This document shows positions 37,658 to 48,001 of a stretch of 64,000 bases of DNA, in pieces. The DNA is from Bacillus massilinigeriensis (GTDB lineage Bacteria > Bacillota > Bacilli > Bacillales > Cytobacillaceae). Both the position numbers and the translations under genes were made by a program. Numbering within the stretch: position 1 is the first letter of the stretch; every line of letters starts with the position of its first letter. The notes under the pieces were generated by a model that worked only from the letters and a program-made list of their open reading frames with translations, ran no database searches and was not told the DNA's origin. Where the stretch lies: contig NZ_LT630337.1 in the NCBI RefSeq assembly GCF_900117315.1, positions 2,737,601 through 2,801,600 on the forward strand, written 5' to 3'.

Positions 37658-38183
37658 CACGAATTCCCCCCTTATCAATTATTCCTTCCATTTTTTGCCT
37701 TAATGCTTTCAATGCCCGATGCTGAGTGGTCTTTACCTTACTTTCTGTCCAACCTAAGGCTTCTGCCGTTTCTGCAATTGATAGTTCTTGTATATACCTC
37801 ATGATCACAACCATTTTTTGGTCAACTGTACAATCATTTAAACAATGATAAATAAGTTGAAGTTCTTCTCGCTGAAGGGTAATTTCCTCAGGAATTGGAC
37901 TATCATCCTTCACCTGTTGAGTGGACCAATCAAATTTTTCTAATATCCGTTGTCGCCAGTTTTTTTGCTTGCGAAAAGAATCAATCGCAACATTTCTGGC
38001 TATAGAAAACAGCCAAGTTTTCTCACTGCTCTTTCCCTCAAATTGTTTATATGACTTCAGTACACGGATATATACTTCTTGAACAAGATCTTCTGCCTGT
38101 TCTCGATTATTAACCATATAATAAAGAAATTGAAATACGTCATGATGATATTTTCTATATAGTTCATCAAAAACGGAGTCCAT
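37632..38183 (-). CDS. sigX: ECF RNA polymerase sigma factor SigX
   Basis: SigX is an extracytoplasmic-function sigma factor controlling cell-envelope genes (such as dlt and pss in B. subtilis). The 183-residue protein has sigma region 2 (about 8-75; VQEVYIRVLKSYKQFEGKSSEKTWLFSIARN) and region 4 (about 115-170; RYIQELSIAETAEALGWTESKVKTTQHRA). It lies directly upstream of and overlapping rsiX. The ATG at 38183 has GGGGAGGGG before it. The promoter upstream matches the SigX consensus exactly, indicating autoregulation. Confidence 0.94.
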   Translation of the reverse strand: MDSVFDELYRKYHHDVFQFLYYMVNNREQAEDLVQEVYIRVLKSYKQFEGKSSEKTWLFSIARNVAIDSFRKQKNWRQRILEKFDWSTQQVKDDSPIPEEITLQREELQLIYHCLNDCTVDQKMVVIMRYIQELSIAETAEALGWTESKVKTTQHRALKALRQKMEGIIDKGGIRGEKVRVER

Positions 38184-38212
38184 CGGTATCCCCTCCCCGT
38201 TTCAACTTATTA

Positions 38213-38239
38213 GTCGAGTAAATAAATAATAAAGTTACA
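38213..38239 (-). promoter_or_regulatory. SigX-type autoregulatory promoter of sigX-rsiX
   Basis: On the minus strand TGTAAC (38234-38239) and CGAC (38213-38216) are separated by exactly 17 bases, the recognition pattern reported for SigX promoters in B. subtilis. It is about 30 bases before the sigX start. Confidence 0.8.
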
Positions 38240-38262
38240 CGTATAAATATATTATTTTTTAT

Positions 38263-38299
38263 AAAAAAAAGGAAGAATTTATTGTGGTAAATCCTTCCT
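38263..38299 (-). terminator. Terminator of the resABCDE operon
   Basis: AGGAAGGATTTA pairs with TAAATTCTTCCT (one G-T pair) and is followed by eight T residues in the minus-strand transcript. It lies about 130 bases after resE and just before the sigX promoter. Confidence 0.85.
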
Positions 38300-38429
38300 A
38301 AAATTTATGAAACTGAGGTTTTATACTCTCATATACCATTTGTTAGATGATTATTAGTTAATAATAGAATGGTAGCTTTTTAATAAAATGTTTCCCGTGA
38401 ATCAAGAACAATCGTCATCAATCCCTAAT

Positions 38430-40205
38430 TTACTCTTTATTTCGAGGTAAAAAGAAGGAAAATGTCGTTCCTTGACCAACTTTGCTGTGGACGGTTATTC
38501 GTCCCTTATGGGCAGAAACAATATTTTTCGCTATTGCAAGTCCGAGACCTGTACCGGATCCCCTAGTTCTCGCCTTATCAGCTTTATAAAATCTTTCAAA
38601 AATAAATGGTAAGTCTTCCTCTGGAATTCCTGAACCAGAGTCACATATCTCAATATAAAGACCCTTTTCATCTGCTTTTTCGATAACCTCTACATTACCA
38701 CCATTTGGTGTATGCTTTAAAGCATTATCAATTAAGTTGGTAAATACCTGCTCGATACGGTCTGAATCAAGATTGAAATAATCATCTGTGCTATTCCTAT
38801 TATAGCTAATGGAAATTCCTTTCTCCTTCGCAAGACCTTGAAACTTCCTTATAATTCTTTGAATAAAAGGTTGAATTTCTATTTTCTCAAACGACAATTG
38901 GATATGTCCAGCTTCCATTCTTCCAAGATCTAAAAGTTCGTTAACAAGGCGGCCCATTCTAAGTGATTCTTCGTATATCACCTTGGCCATTTCCTTCTTC
39001 TCTTCCTCACTCTCAGCAATACCATCAACAATGGCTTCACTATAACCCTGCATCATCGAAATTGGAGTTCTTAATTCATGTGAAACATTGGCGATAAAGT
39101 CTTTTCGTAATTTATCTAATTGCCGTTCCTCCGTCATATCCCGGATGACAGCAACTGCACCACGAATAAATTTATTGTTATAAAGAGGGCTAACAATAAT
39201 TACCCAAAAACGTCCTTGAATCGATACTTCTCCAATTTGTTCCTTCTCGGTATCTACTGCGGATTGAAACAATTCCATTACTTCAGATGGAACAGCACTT
39301 GTCACAATCTTTTGACCCTGTTCGTAAAACCAATTTTGCAAGAAAAGTTCAGCAGGTGGGTTTGTTATTAATATCGTACCATCACGATTAAATGTAATAA
39401 CTCCATCAGCCATACTGCTTAAGATGCTAGAAAGCTGTTCTTTTTCTTGCTTTAATGCATTCATATTAAACTTCAATTGCCGCCCCATTTGATTAAAGGC
39501 AATAGCTAATTCCCCTATCTCATCATGCTGTAAGATAGGCACCTTTGTATCAAATTTTCCTCGTGCAACCTCAAATGCAGCCTCTCTCATTTTTCTTAAT
39601 GGTAATGTGATCCTTGTCGATAGAAAGAAGGCAAATATCGTTGTTAAGACAATGGCAACACCCGCTGCTAAGAAAATAAATTTAGTCGTTGAATTGGTCG
39701 TCTTTTTCATGTCCTGCATGGATTGGAATATATATACAGCACCAATCTGTTCATTATTTTCATATAGAGGGACACCAACAATTAGTACTTTTGAATCCGC
39801 AGAATTATCGATATTTTCACTAGGAAGGTCTGTGATTTTGTCTACCTGTTTTTCTTTATTCATTGCGGATGATAAGATTTTATCATCTAAAAAATAAGAA
39901 GCAGGTAAGTGAATGGAACTTTTATTATCAGGAGAATAATAATAGTCTTTTTCATTCTTTATGATCACAGCCTTCGTAACATCATCAAGCAGCTCCCAAG
40001 AAATCTCTAAACCGATTGTTTCATCTCTCTGATCGATAACGTTAGATATTTTGTTTGCTGTAACTGTTAGTTCCCTTTTCATTTCATCAATGTGATAATT
40101 ATCGAAAAACTCTAGAAGTAGTATTGTTAAAATAAAAAGGACAAAGGAAACTAATAATAGTATGGTAATCCACAGTTTACCTACAACGCTTCGAAAGAGT
40201 CTCAT
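38430..40205 (-). CDS. resE: Sensor histidine kinase ResE
   Basis: ResE is the sensor kinase of the ResDE system that controls respiration genes under oxygen limitation and nitric oxide. The 591-residue protein has two transmembrane segments (about 10-30 and 176-198) enclosing an extracytoplasmic domain, then HAMP (about 200-250), PAS (about 255-350), HisKA with [19 protein letters not shown] (about 368-387) and HATPase_c motifs ([45 protein letters not shown]). Its start overlaps the resD stop by four bases. Length is within two residues of the B. subtilis protein. Confidence 0.96.
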   Translation of the reverse strand: MRLFRSVVGKLWITILLLVSFVLFILTILLLEFFDNYHIDEMKRELTVTANKISNVIDQRDETIGLEISWELLDDVTKAVIIKNEKDYYYSPDNKSSIHLPASYFLDDKILSSAMNKEKQVDKITDLPSENIDNSADSKVLIVGVPLYENNEQIGAVYIFQSMQDMKKTTNSTTKFIFLAAGVAIVLTTIFAFFLSTRITLPLRKMREAAFEVARGKFDTKVPILQHDEIGELAIAFNQMGRQLKFNMNALKQEKEQLSSILSSMADGVITFNRDGTILITNPPAELFLQNWFYEQGQKIVTSAVPSEVMELFQSAVDTEKEQIGEVSIQGRFWVIIVSPLYNNKFIRGAVAVIRDMTEERQLDKLRKDFIANVSHELRTPISMMQGYSEAIVDGIAESEEEKKEMAKVIYEESLRMGRLVNELLDLGRMEAGHIQLSFEKIEIQPFIQRIIRKFQGLAKEKGISISYNRNSTDDYFNLDSDRIEQVFTNLIDNALKHTPNGGNVEVIEKADEKGLYIEICDSGSGIPEEDLPFIFERFYKADKARTRGSGTGLGLAIAKNIVSAHKGRITVHSKVGQGTTFSFFLPRNKE

Positions 40206-40918
40206 TCATTGACGACCTCAAACTTATATCCAACGCCCCATACTGTAACTATCATTCTTGCAGCTTGTTCAGAAACCTTATTTAACTTCTCACGTAACCT
40301 TTTAACATGAGTATCAACTGTTCTTAAATCTCCAAAAAATTCATAGTGCCAAACTTCCTTAAGAAGCTGTTCACGATCAAACACTTTGTCAGGAGATTTT
40401 GCAAGGAAATATAATAGTTCATATTCTTTTGGAGTTAAACTCACTTCTTTGCCATCTGCAAGAACACGATGTGCATCATTATCTATTGTTAAATGAGAAA
40501 AGACGATTACATCCTTCGTAGTTGTTTCTGTTTGTAAATAGCTTGTTTTGGAAGAACGGCGAAGTAATGCTTTCACGCGAAGAACTACTTCACGTGGACT
40601 AAATGGTTTCACGATATAGTCATCCGTTCCAACCTCAAATCCTTGAACCCTATTTACTTCCTCACCTTTTGCTGTAAGCATAATGACAGGCGTTGCCTTT
40701 TTTTCTCTTAATTCTCTACAAACCTCAATTCCGTCTTTACCAGGCATCATTAAATCTAAAAGAATAACATCGTAGTCATTTGTGATTGCTTTTGAGAGGG
40801 CTTCATTTCCATCTTCAGCTTCATCAATAATATAATTTTCTCTTTCTAAATACATCTTTAATAAACGACGAATTCTCTCTTCATCATCAACAATCAAAAT
40901 GTGTACATCTTTTTCCAT
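40202..40918 (-). CDS. resD: Response regulator ResD
   Basis: ResD is the OmpR-type transcription factor paired with ResE; it activates resA, ctaA, fnr and nasDE genes in B. subtilis. The 238-residue protein has a receiver domain (phosphoacceptor D55 in [10 protein letters not shown]; lysine in IVKPFSPRE near 105) and a winged-helix output domain (about 130-235, ending [10 protein letters not shown]). The ATG at 40918 with GGGGGA seven bases upstream is preferred over an earlier in-frame start that would add 19 residues absent from the family. It follows resC by about 110 bases and overlaps resE. Confidence 0.97.
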   Translation of the reverse strand: MEKDVHILIVDDEERIRRLLKMYLERENYIIDEAEDGNEALSKAITNDYDVILLDLMMPGKDGIEVCRELREKKATPVIMLTAKGEEVNRVQGFEVGTDDYIVKPFSPREVVLRVKALLRRSSKTSYLQTETTTKDVIVFSHLTIDNDAHRVLADGKEVSLTPKEYELLYFLAKSPDKVFDREQLLKEVWHYEFFGDLRTVDTHVKRLREKLNKVSEQAARMIVTVWGVGYKFEVVNE

Positions 40919-41027
40919 CTGGTAGTCCCCCTCGCAGAACATAATGTCAGCACGAATTTTTATGTCATATTCCATTTTTATTTTTTTCGGAAATAGTTAA
41001 TCTCATGTGTAATCAGTTAATTTTATT

Positions 41028-42212
41028 TTAAGACCCCGCATAAGAATGGAGACCGGCAATAACTAAATTGACGACGATTGTATTAAACATAATGATTACA
41101 AATCCAATTACAGCTAGCCAAGCTGATTTTTCACCATGCCATCCCTTAGATAGTCGCAGGTGTAAAAAGGCAGCATAGAACAGCCATGTGATCAGAGCAT
41201 ATACTTCTTTAGGATCCCAGCCCCAGAAACGCGTCCACGCAACTTGAGCCCAAATCATCGCAAAAATCAAAGCGCCCAAGGTGAAAACAGGAAATCCAAT
41301 TAATACTGAACGATAGCTAATTTCATCTACCAAATCTAGTTTTATCTTTTTAACAAGCGGCTGAAGCAAGGCTCCTATTCGTTTTCGCGAAACCAAGCGA
41401 ATAACACAATACAATAGAAGGCCTGTTGCTAATGACCAAATAACAGTATTTAGTTTTTTTGCATTAATGTATGCTGGTACCTCAAATAATGGGGAGAATT
41501 TACCTTCTGTCGTAAGCTCTCCTTCATGTGGTCCAACTAATGCCGGCATTTTATATTCTAATTTTGATTGATTATTATTTTTGTCCATCCAATCAAAAGA
41601 AGAATGATAGCTAGAAATAGAGAATGCAGTAGAAATAACAATAAAACCAAGTACTGCAACTAACGCAAACATGACAACCTCTAACCAAGCAGCCCTTTTA
41701 TTTGGTTTTGATTGATCAACCACTTTAACTAAATAAATAAGCCCAGCTGCAAAACTTATGGATAGGATCGCCTCACCTAAAGCTGCTGTTGTAACATGGA
41801 TGTATAACCAATGACTTTGCAATGCTGGAATAAGTGGTGAAATATCCCTAGGGAACATACTAGCATAAGCAATTAATAATATTGCAATTGGTAGTGTAAA
41901 CAGTCCCAATAGTGGTGTCTTATATATTAAATAAATAACAATAAAGGCTCCAACTAATGACATGCCAAAGAACGTAACAAATTCGAACATATTACTTACT
42001 GGCGCATGTCCCGCTGCAATCCAGCGCAAAATAAAATATCCAAGTTGAGATATAAAACCAACAACTGTAATCACTAAGCCAATTTTTGCCCAACGATTGG
42101 GTCCATTATTATCCTTTTTCCTTTTATCTTTAATGGCTCCACCAAAAAATAAAGTAGCTACCAAATAAAGTACGAAGGCAATGTATAATAAATTGGAACT
42201 AAGGTTAACCAT
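41028..42212 (-). CDS. resC: Cytochrome c biogenesis protein ResC (CcsA family)
   Basis: ResC with ResB forms the System II haem export and cytochrome c synthase complex. The 394-residue membrane protein has about eight transmembrane segments and the tryptophan-rich haem-binding motif [23 protein letters not shown] near residue 325, with conserved histidines (for example [12 protein letters not shown] near residue 133 and LHSYAGS at the C-terminus). The length is close to B. subtilis ResC. It begins 12 bases after the resB stop. It is needed for cytochrome bc1 and c550/c551 assembly. Confidence 0.96.
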   Translation of the reverse strand: MVNLSSNLLYIAFVLYLVATLFFGGAIKDKRKKDNNGPNRWAKIGLVITVVGFISQLGYFILRWIAAGHAPVSNMFEFVTFFGMSLVGAFIVIYLIYKTPLLGLFTLPIAILLIAYASMFPRDISPLIPALQSHWLYIHVTTAALGEAILSISFAAGLIYLVKVVDQSKPNKRAAWLEVVMFALVAVLGFIVISTAFSISSYHSSFDWMDKNNNQSKLEYKMPALVGPHEGELTTEGKFSPLFEVPAYINAKKLNTVIWSLATGLLLYCVIRLVSRKRIGALLQPLVKKIKLDLVDEISYRSVLIGFPVFTLGALIFAMIWAQVAWTRFWGWDPKEVYALITWLFYAAFLHLRLSKGWHGEKSAWLAVIGFVIIMFNTIVVNLVIAGLHSYAGS

Positions 42213-42224
42213 CCCGCACTCTCC

Positions 42225-43853
42225 TTATTCGCTCTTCTCATTCTGAAGTTTATCTTCTGGTACCTGGATTTCTGTATTTGAAAGTACCGTTTGAATTTCC
42301 TTTTTAAGTCCAAACCAGTTTTTGTTTGTATGTGCAGCCACCCAAACTTCCCCATTAGTACGCGTGACCCAGATTCGGCGATGATTCCAATAGGCTCCTT
42401 GAATGACACCAATCATAAAGACGATTCCCCCAAGTATAATCACCCATAATGTCAAATCTTTGCGCACGGTTAATGCGGAAACATTTTTTGTTTCAATATT
42501 TTTAAACTGCATTTTGTATTTGTTATCACCAAAAGGTTCCAAGTTTTGTTTAATTGCTACAAAGCTAATTTCTGGATCCTTTTTATCTGGGGTAAACATT
42601 TCAAACACAAAAGCAGGGTTATTTGGAACTTTCGATTTAGTCGTTGGCTCTTGATCCTCATTAAAGACAAAATCAGGAAAATAATTTCTTATTTCAACAG
42701 AATAACCATCTCCAAGATCATATCTCTTTTGTGGTTCATATAAGTCTATTGTAATATCCCCAAATTCTTTTTTTGATTCCTTATCTATTAAAGTGAATGA
42801 CATCTTATCTAATTCGTTTAGTTTATAAGAAACTTGATAGAGGGCAAAGCGTTCAAATTTAAGAGGTTGATTAACACGAATTCCCTCCTCTTTTACCTTT
42901 TCAAGCTCTGGCTTCTCACCTACAACTGTATCGCCCTTTTTCTTGTATAGGATAACATTAGATTGATAGTTTTTGGCAACCATTCCCCCTGATTGATCGA
43001 TAGCCTGCTCAAAAACCTCATTATCCTTTCCCTTTTCATAGAAATCTAGGATGAACTTCTCATTTTTTAAATAGTACTCTTCATTTGTTTCAGGAATGAC
43101 CTTTGTTTCCCCTTCTCTAATCCAAAGAACCTTATCAATATACATCCCCGGTACAAAGCGAAGCATAGCACCGAGAAGGAAAATAATTAGGCCTACATGG
43201 TTAACATAGGGACCCCAGCGCGAAAAACGACCCTTTTCTGCTAAAAGATTACCATTTTCTTCACGAATGTGATAGTGCTTTTCTTTTAATTTTACTTTTA
43301 TCTTTTGGATATCCTCATCAACACTTTGAGATTTTGATGCCCCAAAAAGGCGCTGGCGCTTGAGAAAGCCTTCATGCCTAGTCACCCGCTGATTTTTCAA
43401 TGCACGATACAATGGAACAACCCTATCGATACTACATATGACAAGGGACACTCCAATTAACGCAATTAATATAAGATACCACCATGAGCTATATAGATTA
43501 TGAAAGCCTAGTTGATAATATAATTTTCCTAACCATCCATATTGATCCTCATAATATTCAGAAGCCGGCATCACGTCTGGGATGTACATTTCCTGTGGAT
43601 AAATCGTTCCAAGCGCTGATGCTAGAAGCGTGATTACGATTAACCAAACCCCAACCTTAACAGAAGAAAAGAAATTCCAGATTTTATCAATGATCGTCTT
43701 GTTGTACGTCTGTGAACGTCTTGCACTTCCTTCGTACCTCATATCAAGTATCTCTTTGTTCCCCTCTTGCTCTTCAAGAATCCTACCACAGGATTCGCAT
43801 AAAATGGTACCGAGAGGATTGACATGACCGCATTCACATTTTACTTGATTCAT
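42225..43853 (-). CDS. resB: Cytochrome c biogenesis protein ResB
   Basis: ResB is the second System II component, thought to pass haem to apocytochrome c outside the membrane. The 542 residues equal the B. subtilis length. The N-terminus carries a small zinc-ribbon-like cluster (C6, C8, C19, C22), followed by four transmembrane segments (about 68-90, 125-143, 215-235 and 475-495) and a large outer domain between the last two. The ATG at 43853 has a GGAGTTTTTTG sequence upstream, inside the resA-resB gap of 20 bases. It is in the resABC operon. Confidence 0.95.
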   Translation of the reverse strand: MNQVKCECGHVNPLGTILCESCGRILEEQEGNKEILDMRYEGSARRSQTYNKTIIDKIWNFFSSVKVGVWLIVITLLASALGTIYPQEMYIPDVMPASEYYEDQYGWLGKLYYQLGFHNLYSSWWYLILIALIGVSLVICSIDRVVPLYRALKNQRVTRHEGFLKRQRLFGASKSQSVDEDIQKIKVKLKEKHYHIREENGNLLAEKGRFSRWGPYVNHVGLIIFLLGAMLRFVPGMYIDKVLWIREGETKVIPETNEEYYLKNEKFILDFYEKGKDNEVFEQAIDQSGGMVAKNYQSNVILYKKKGDTVVGEKPELEKVKEEGIRVNQPLKFERFALYQVSYKLNELDKMSFTLIDKESKKEFGDITIDLYEPQKRYDLGDGYSVEIRNYFPDFVFNEDQEPTTKSKVPNNPAFVFEMFTPDKKDPEISFVAIKQNLEPFGDNKYKMQFKNIETKNVSALTVRKDLTLWVIILGGIVFMIGVIQGAYWNHRRIWVTRTNGEVWVAAHTNKNWFGLKKEIQTVLSNTEIQVPEDKLQNEKSE

Positions 43854-43873
43854 TCAAAAAACTCCTCTAAGCC

Positions 43874-44401
43874 TTATGGTTTAATCTTTTCCATAAATTT
43901 TTGTACTACTTCTTCTTTTACGAGTTCGCCTTTGTGTATTTCAACTACCTTCCCATCCTTGTCAATTAAAAAGGTAATTGGTAGAGGATCAATTCCATAC
44001 GCAGTCATCACTTGTCCATCCTTATCATTTACAATAGGGAAAGATAGATTTAGATTATCTGCATATTCTTTTACAACGATATCAGATTCTCCGACATCCA
44101 CTGCAAGAACCTGAACTCCTTGATCCTTATATTTTTGATACTGATTATTTATGTAGGGCATTTCATTTTTGCATGGTTTACACCAGGTTGCCCAGAAATT
44201 CAAGAATACCCCTTGACCCTTATAATCGGATAATTTATGTTTCTGTCCGTTCATATCAACTAAAGCAAAGTCTGGAGCCGTTTTTCCTAATTCTACTTTT
44301 TCTACTTCCTCTTTTGTAAAATTGGCATATAGCGTATATATAACCGCAGCTGCTAAAATGGCTAAAATAATCGTTCGAATGACTAAACGCTGCTTTTTCA
44401 T
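43874..44401 (-). CDS. resA: Thiol-disulfide oxidoreductase ResA
   Basis: ResA reduces the haem-binding cysteines of apocytochrome c outside the membrane. The 175-residue protein has a transmembrane anchor (about 8-25) and a thioredoxin-like domain with the active site WCKPC (C74, C77). The middle residues are lysine and proline where B. subtilis has glutamate and proline; the cavity glutamate in GKTAPDF is not conserved here. The ATG at 44401 is six bases after GGGGGG. An extended -10 (TG-T-TATAAT on the minus strand, 44455-44460) lies 54 bases upstream. This is the first gene of resABCDE. Confidence 0.95.
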   Translation of the reverse strand: MKKQRLVIRTIILAILAAAVIYTLYANFTKEEVEKVELGKTAPDFALVDMNGQKHKLSDYKGQGVFLNFWATWCKPCKNEMPYINNQYQKYKDQGVQVLAVDVGESDIVVKEYADNLNLSFPIVNDKDGQVMTAYGIDPLPITFLIDKDGKVVEIHKGELVKEEVVQKFMEKIKP

Positions 44402-44524
44402 ATACAACCCCCCATTTGTATACTGCCAATAAAAATAGACACATTTTACTTCTTATTATAACATTTTTCATCATGTCGATATTAAAAACAACATGATAGA
44501 AGTGTGACACTTCTATGAATTTTT

Positions 44525-45250
44525 TTAGGATTTATGACTCGCTAGTGCCCTTAATTGCTTTACCTCATGTGGTGTAAGTTCTCTAACATCACCAGGTCTT
44601 AAATTATGTAATGTTAAATAGCCATACCTTTCCCTTTTCAATTTCATCACCTTATAGCCTAAAGCTTCAAACATTCTCCTCACCTGGCGATTACGGCCCT
44701 CATGGATTGTTAACTCAATAATGGAAGTTTCCTTCTTTTTATCTAAACTAGTTAATTTTGCCCTAGCAGGGGCTGTTTTACCATCCTCTAGCATGATTCC
44801 CTTTTCCAATTTCCTAATTTCTTCTCTTGTTGGAATCCCCTTAATTTTAGCAACATATGTTTTTTCGATTTCGTTTCGAGGATGCATAAGTAAATTGGCA
44901 AACTCACCATCATTGGTTACAATGATTAATCCAGAAGTATCATAATCTAATCTTCCAACTGGATAAACCCTTTGTTTAATTTCCCCGAAAAAATCAGTAA
45001 TCACCTTTCTTCCTTTTTCATCATTCACACTTGATATAACTCCACGTGGTTTGTAAAAAAGAAAATAAACAGGCTCCTCACTTTCAACGGGTATACCATT
45101 TACCTCAACTTTATCTGTTGGGGAAACCTTAATTCCTAATTCGCGCACAGTTTTGCCATTGACTTTCACTTGGCCATCAAGAATCATTTCCTCTGCCTTT
45201 CTTCTTGATGCAAAACCGGCATGTGCAATTACCTTTTGAAGCCTTTCCAT
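44525..45250 (-). CDS. rluB: Ribosomal large subunit pseudouridine synthase B
   Basis: RluB makes pseudouridine at a position in helix 80-93 of 23S rRNA. The 241-residue protein has an N-terminal S4 RNA-binding domain (residues 1-60, LQKVIAHAGFASRRKAEEMI) and the catalytic motif GRLDYDTSGL with the nucleophile D102. GRNRQVRRMFEALGY near residue 185 is the RluB/RsuA signature. The ATG at 45250 follows GAGGTGAAA. It lies between resA and spmB as in B. subtilis. Confidence 0.96.
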   Translation of the reverse strand: MERLQKVIAHAGFASRRKAEEMILDGQVKVNGKTVRELGIKVSPTDKVEVNGIPVESEEPVYFLFYKPRGVISSVNDEKGRKVITDFFGEIKQRVYPVGRLDYDTSGLIIVTNDGEFANLLMHPRNEIEKTYVAKIKGIPTREEIRKLEKGIMLEDGKTAPARAKLTSLDKKKETSIIELTIHEGRNRQVRRMFEALGYKVMKLKRERYGYLTLHNLRPGDVRELTPHEVKQLRALASHKS

Positions 45251-45351
45251 CTATTTCACCTCGTACATTTTTCTATGATAACTTTTTGTGTTCCATCTTA
45301 AGAATTATGACACAATTTGTCCTAATTTCAAAGCGTGACTATACAATCAAA

Positions 45352-45380
45352 TAAAAAAGACTAACCCAATCAGTTAGCCT
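45352..45380 (-). terminator. Terminator after spmB
   Basis: GGCTAAC pairs with GTTAGTC (one G-T pair) across a 7-base loop and is followed by TTTTTTATTT in the minus-strand transcript, closing the dacB-spmA-spmB operon. Confidence 0.85.
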
Positions 45381-45476
45381 TGATTTATATACTATTAATC
45401 CCAATATTATTTTTCATTTACTGATCCTAATAAATCCTTTTGATTCAAAAATAATTCTACATGAAATCATTAGTCC

Positions 45477-46013
45477 CTATTGTCCACCAAATACTATTTT
45501 AACTATAATAATTGCCGCAATAATTCCAATTAGGTCTGCTAAAAGTCCTACTTTAAGGGCATCCCCCATTTTCTTTATTCCAACGGCACCAAAATAGACT
45601 GTCAATACATAGAAGGTCGTATCTGTGCTTCCCTGAAGGACCGCAGCAAGTCTGCCAATAAATGAATCAGGTCCATGAGTGGCGATTAAATCACTTGTCA
45701 TCCCCAATGCTGCTGTACCTGAAATCGGTCGAATAATTGCAAGAGGGGCTATTTCTGGTGGAACTCCTATGGCCTCTAAAGCTGGACCAATCCATTTCAT
45801 CATAGCTTCTAACGCACCCGACGCCCTAAATATTGAAATAGCTACTAACATCCCGACTAGGAAAGGAATAATTGATACTGCAATTTTTATTCCTTCTTTT
45901 CCGCCTTCTACAAAGCTTTCATATGTGGGTACCTTTTTAATAGTTCCATATATTAGGATAAACCCAATTAATACGGGGATTAACCAAAGAGAAATCGCTG
46001 AAATAATCTCCAT
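45477..46013 (-). CDS. spmB: Spore maturation protein B
   Basis: SpmB works with SpmA in spore core dehydration; mutants in B. subtilis have a less dehydrated, heat-sensitive core. The 178-residue membrane protein has about four hydrophobic segments and the nucleoside-recognition (Gate) domain motif, ISGTAALGMTSDLIATHGPDSFIGRLAAVLQGSTDTTFY, near residue 98. It starts six bases after the spmA stop. It is the last gene of the dacB-spmA-spmB unit, expressed from sigma-E in B. subtilis. Confidence 0.95.
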   Translation of the reverse strand: MEIISAISLWLIPVLIGFILIYGTIKKVPTYESFVEGGKEGIKIAVSIIPFLVGMLVAISIFRASGALEAMMKWIGPALEAIGVPPEIAPLAIIRPISGTAALGMTSDLIATHGPDSFIGRLAAVLQGSTDTTFYVLTVYFGAVGIKKMGDALKVGLLADLIGIIAAIIIVKIVFGGQ

Positions 46014-46019
46014 TTATAT

Positions 46020-46607
46020 TCATCCTTTACGGCTTCTTCTATGGTAATAATAACGATCAATCAAGATGGCCCCTATTCCGGAAATAATGGTCGCAACAAG
46101 GGTAGGACCCACAATATCAGTAGGAGAAGCTGAATGATAATTCATACGAATAGCAATCACGGTTGTAGGAATAAGTGTAATACTCGATGTATTGATAGCA
46201 AGGAAGGTAATCATCGACCGACTTGCTTCATTTTTTCCACCATTTAAGGCCTTTAACTCCTCCATAGCCTTTATTCCTAAAGGAGTGGCTGCATTCCCAA
46301 GCCCAAACATATTGGCCATCATATTTGATAAAATATATCCCATCGCAGGATGTTCGTTTGGGACATCTGGAAATAGCTTGCTTACGATTGGTCGAAATAG
46401 TCCAGATAGTTTTTTCAATAGACCAGAATCCTCTGCAATCTTCATGATTCCCAGCCAAAAAACTAGGATGCTAATTAAACCGATGCAAAGGGTAACAGCC
46501 TCTTTTGCACCATTAAATACGGCTTCATTGACCTCATTAATCGTTCCATTAAACATGGCATACACGATTCCAATAACGGTTAGAGCAACCCAAATAATAT
46601 TAACCAT
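46020..46607 (-). CDS. spmA: Spore maturation protein A
   Basis: SpmA is the partner of SpmB for spore core dehydration. The 195-residue integral membrane protein has about five hydrophobic segments and the Gate-family motif GNAATPLGIKAMEELKALN near residue 97. Its start codon overlaps the last eight bases of dacB, so the three genes are translationally linked. The transported molecule, if any, is unknown. Confidence 0.95.
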   Translation of the reverse strand: MVNIIWVALTVIGIVYAMFNGTINEVNEAVFNGAKEAVTLCIGLISILVFWLGIMKIAEDSGLLKKLSGLFRPIVSKLFPDVPNEHPAMGYILSNMMANMFGLGNAATPLGIKAMEELKALNGGKNEASRSMITFLAINTSSITLIPTTVIAIRMNYHSASPTDIVGPTLVATIISGIGAILIDRYYYHRRSRKG

Positions 46608-47751
46608 TTTCGTTAACCCCGACCATTGAGATAAAAATATTCTTAAAAAATTCCTTTAGTGAAGTTTCTTTCTTATCTTCAGCATACCTGTAGTAGATTG
46701 GAAGCTTTGATATCGGCTGTTGATTAAAATAAATAGTGGCCCTTCCCACGATTTCTGGTACTCTATTTCCGTTCTTCCATATTTTCTTTGGCTTTAGCAT
46801 TTTGTATTCGATGCGGAACAAATCCTCTTCCTGATTTGTAATAGGGTAGGTTACTGGATGCTTTATATACGTTTTTCCACGGTAATATGGATTTGTAATA
46901 TCTTTAATGGTTCCTTCCGGTAAGACCTCAGCCATATCATATTGTTTAAAGGCGGTCTCGTACATAAGAATATGATCATTCCAATCATTGGAGTCATTTA
47001 AGGTTACAGCGATTAACTTCATATCCCCTTTTTCAGCAGTGGTCACTAAAGTTCTTTTTGCCCTTTTTGTATAGCCCGTCTTCCCCCCAGTACAATATTC
47101 GTAAAGCTCTGTTAGCAGACGGTTTTTATTTCTCCAAACCCGATCCCACTTCTCACTTGGATTCGGAGCCCGATGGACTTTTGTACCAGAGATTTTACGA
47201 TAGGTGCCGTTTTCCATCGCATACCTAGTAAGCAAAGCCATATCCTTGGCGGTGGAATAATGATTCTCGTGATCATCCAAACCATGCGGATTAGCAAAAT
47301 TGGTGTTCTTCATTCCAATTTCCTCTGCTTTTTGATTCATTAAGTACACAAATCCATCTAAACTTCCACCGACATATTCAGCAATTGCTACCGCTGCATC
47401 ATTTCCGGATCTAAGCATTAAACCATAGACCAGGTCTTCAAGTTTAATTTTTTCATTTGGTTTCAAATAAATGGAAGACCCCTCAGCCCTTACCGCCTTT
47501 TCACTAACCGTAACTGTCTCCTTTAGCTTGTCTGATTCAATGGCTAAAATAGCCGTCATAATTTTGGTGATGCTGGCAATTCTTCTTTTCTCATTGGCAT
47601 TTTTTTCGTATATGATTCTTCCAGAATCTTGTTCAATTAATATGGCACTTTTCGCGCTAACTGAAACAGAGGCTTTGGCCTTCTGAGGTATATACACTAA
47701 CAAACATGAGACTGCTAGGAGAATGATGAATATTTTGGATTTTGTTATCAT
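46600..47751 (-). CDS. dacB: Sporulation-specific D-alanyl-D-alanine carboxypeptidase DacB (PBP5*)
   Basis: DacB removes terminal D-alanine from cortex peptidoglycan in the mother cell and so limits cross-linking. The 383-residue protein has a signal peptide (about 1-27) and the serine-peptidase motifs SITK (S60, K63), SGN near residue 121 and KTG near residue 225, followed by a C-terminal beta domain and a membrane-binding end. The ATG at 47751 has GAGG nine bases upstream. It heads the dacB-spmAB operon, as in B. subtilis. Confidence 0.96.
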   Translation of the reverse strand: MITKSKIFIILLAVSCLLVYIPQKAKASVSVSAKSAILIEQDSGRIIYEKNANEKRRIASITKIMTAILAIESDKLKETVTVSEKAVRAEGSSIYLKPNEKIKLEDLVYGLMLRSGNDAAVAIAEYVGGSLDGFVYLMNQKAEEIGMKNTNFANPHGLDDHENHYSTAKDMALLTRYAMENGTYRKISGTKVHRAPNPSEKWDRVWRNKNRLLTELYEYCTGGKTGYTKRAKRTLVTTAEKGDMKLIAVTLNDSNDWNDHILMYETAFKQYDMAEVLPEGTIKDITNPYYRGKTYIKHPVTYPITNQEEDLFRIEYKMLKPKKIWKNGNRVPEIVGRATIYFNQQPISKLPIYYRYAEDKKETSLKEFFKNIFISMVGVNENG

Positions 47752-48001
47752 AGGGCAAACCTCGTCTCCTTTTATGGTTTGTACAAGTTTATGCAGGAGA
47801 TAGATGGTTATGACAAAATCCTAATCGGAGGAGTACGTAAAACGCTTTGATAAATTAGGAGGCAGAGGCTCGTGTTTTTTGGCTTGTATTGAGGAGATTC
47901 TGGGTAGGTTTATTAGCTCCATTAGGAATTTTAGCCACTAATGCATTAGAAATCCCATTAAAGTAATGGGGGGGAGTCTGCGAAATAGGGGGGGATTTCT
48001 T

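Noticed and set aside
45679-46047. 122-codon open frame on the plus strand
   Set aside because: It is antisense to spmB and has no homology or start signal.
46192-46629. 145-codon open frame on the plus strand
   Set aside because: It is antisense to spmA with no ribosome binding site; the spmA reading is certain.
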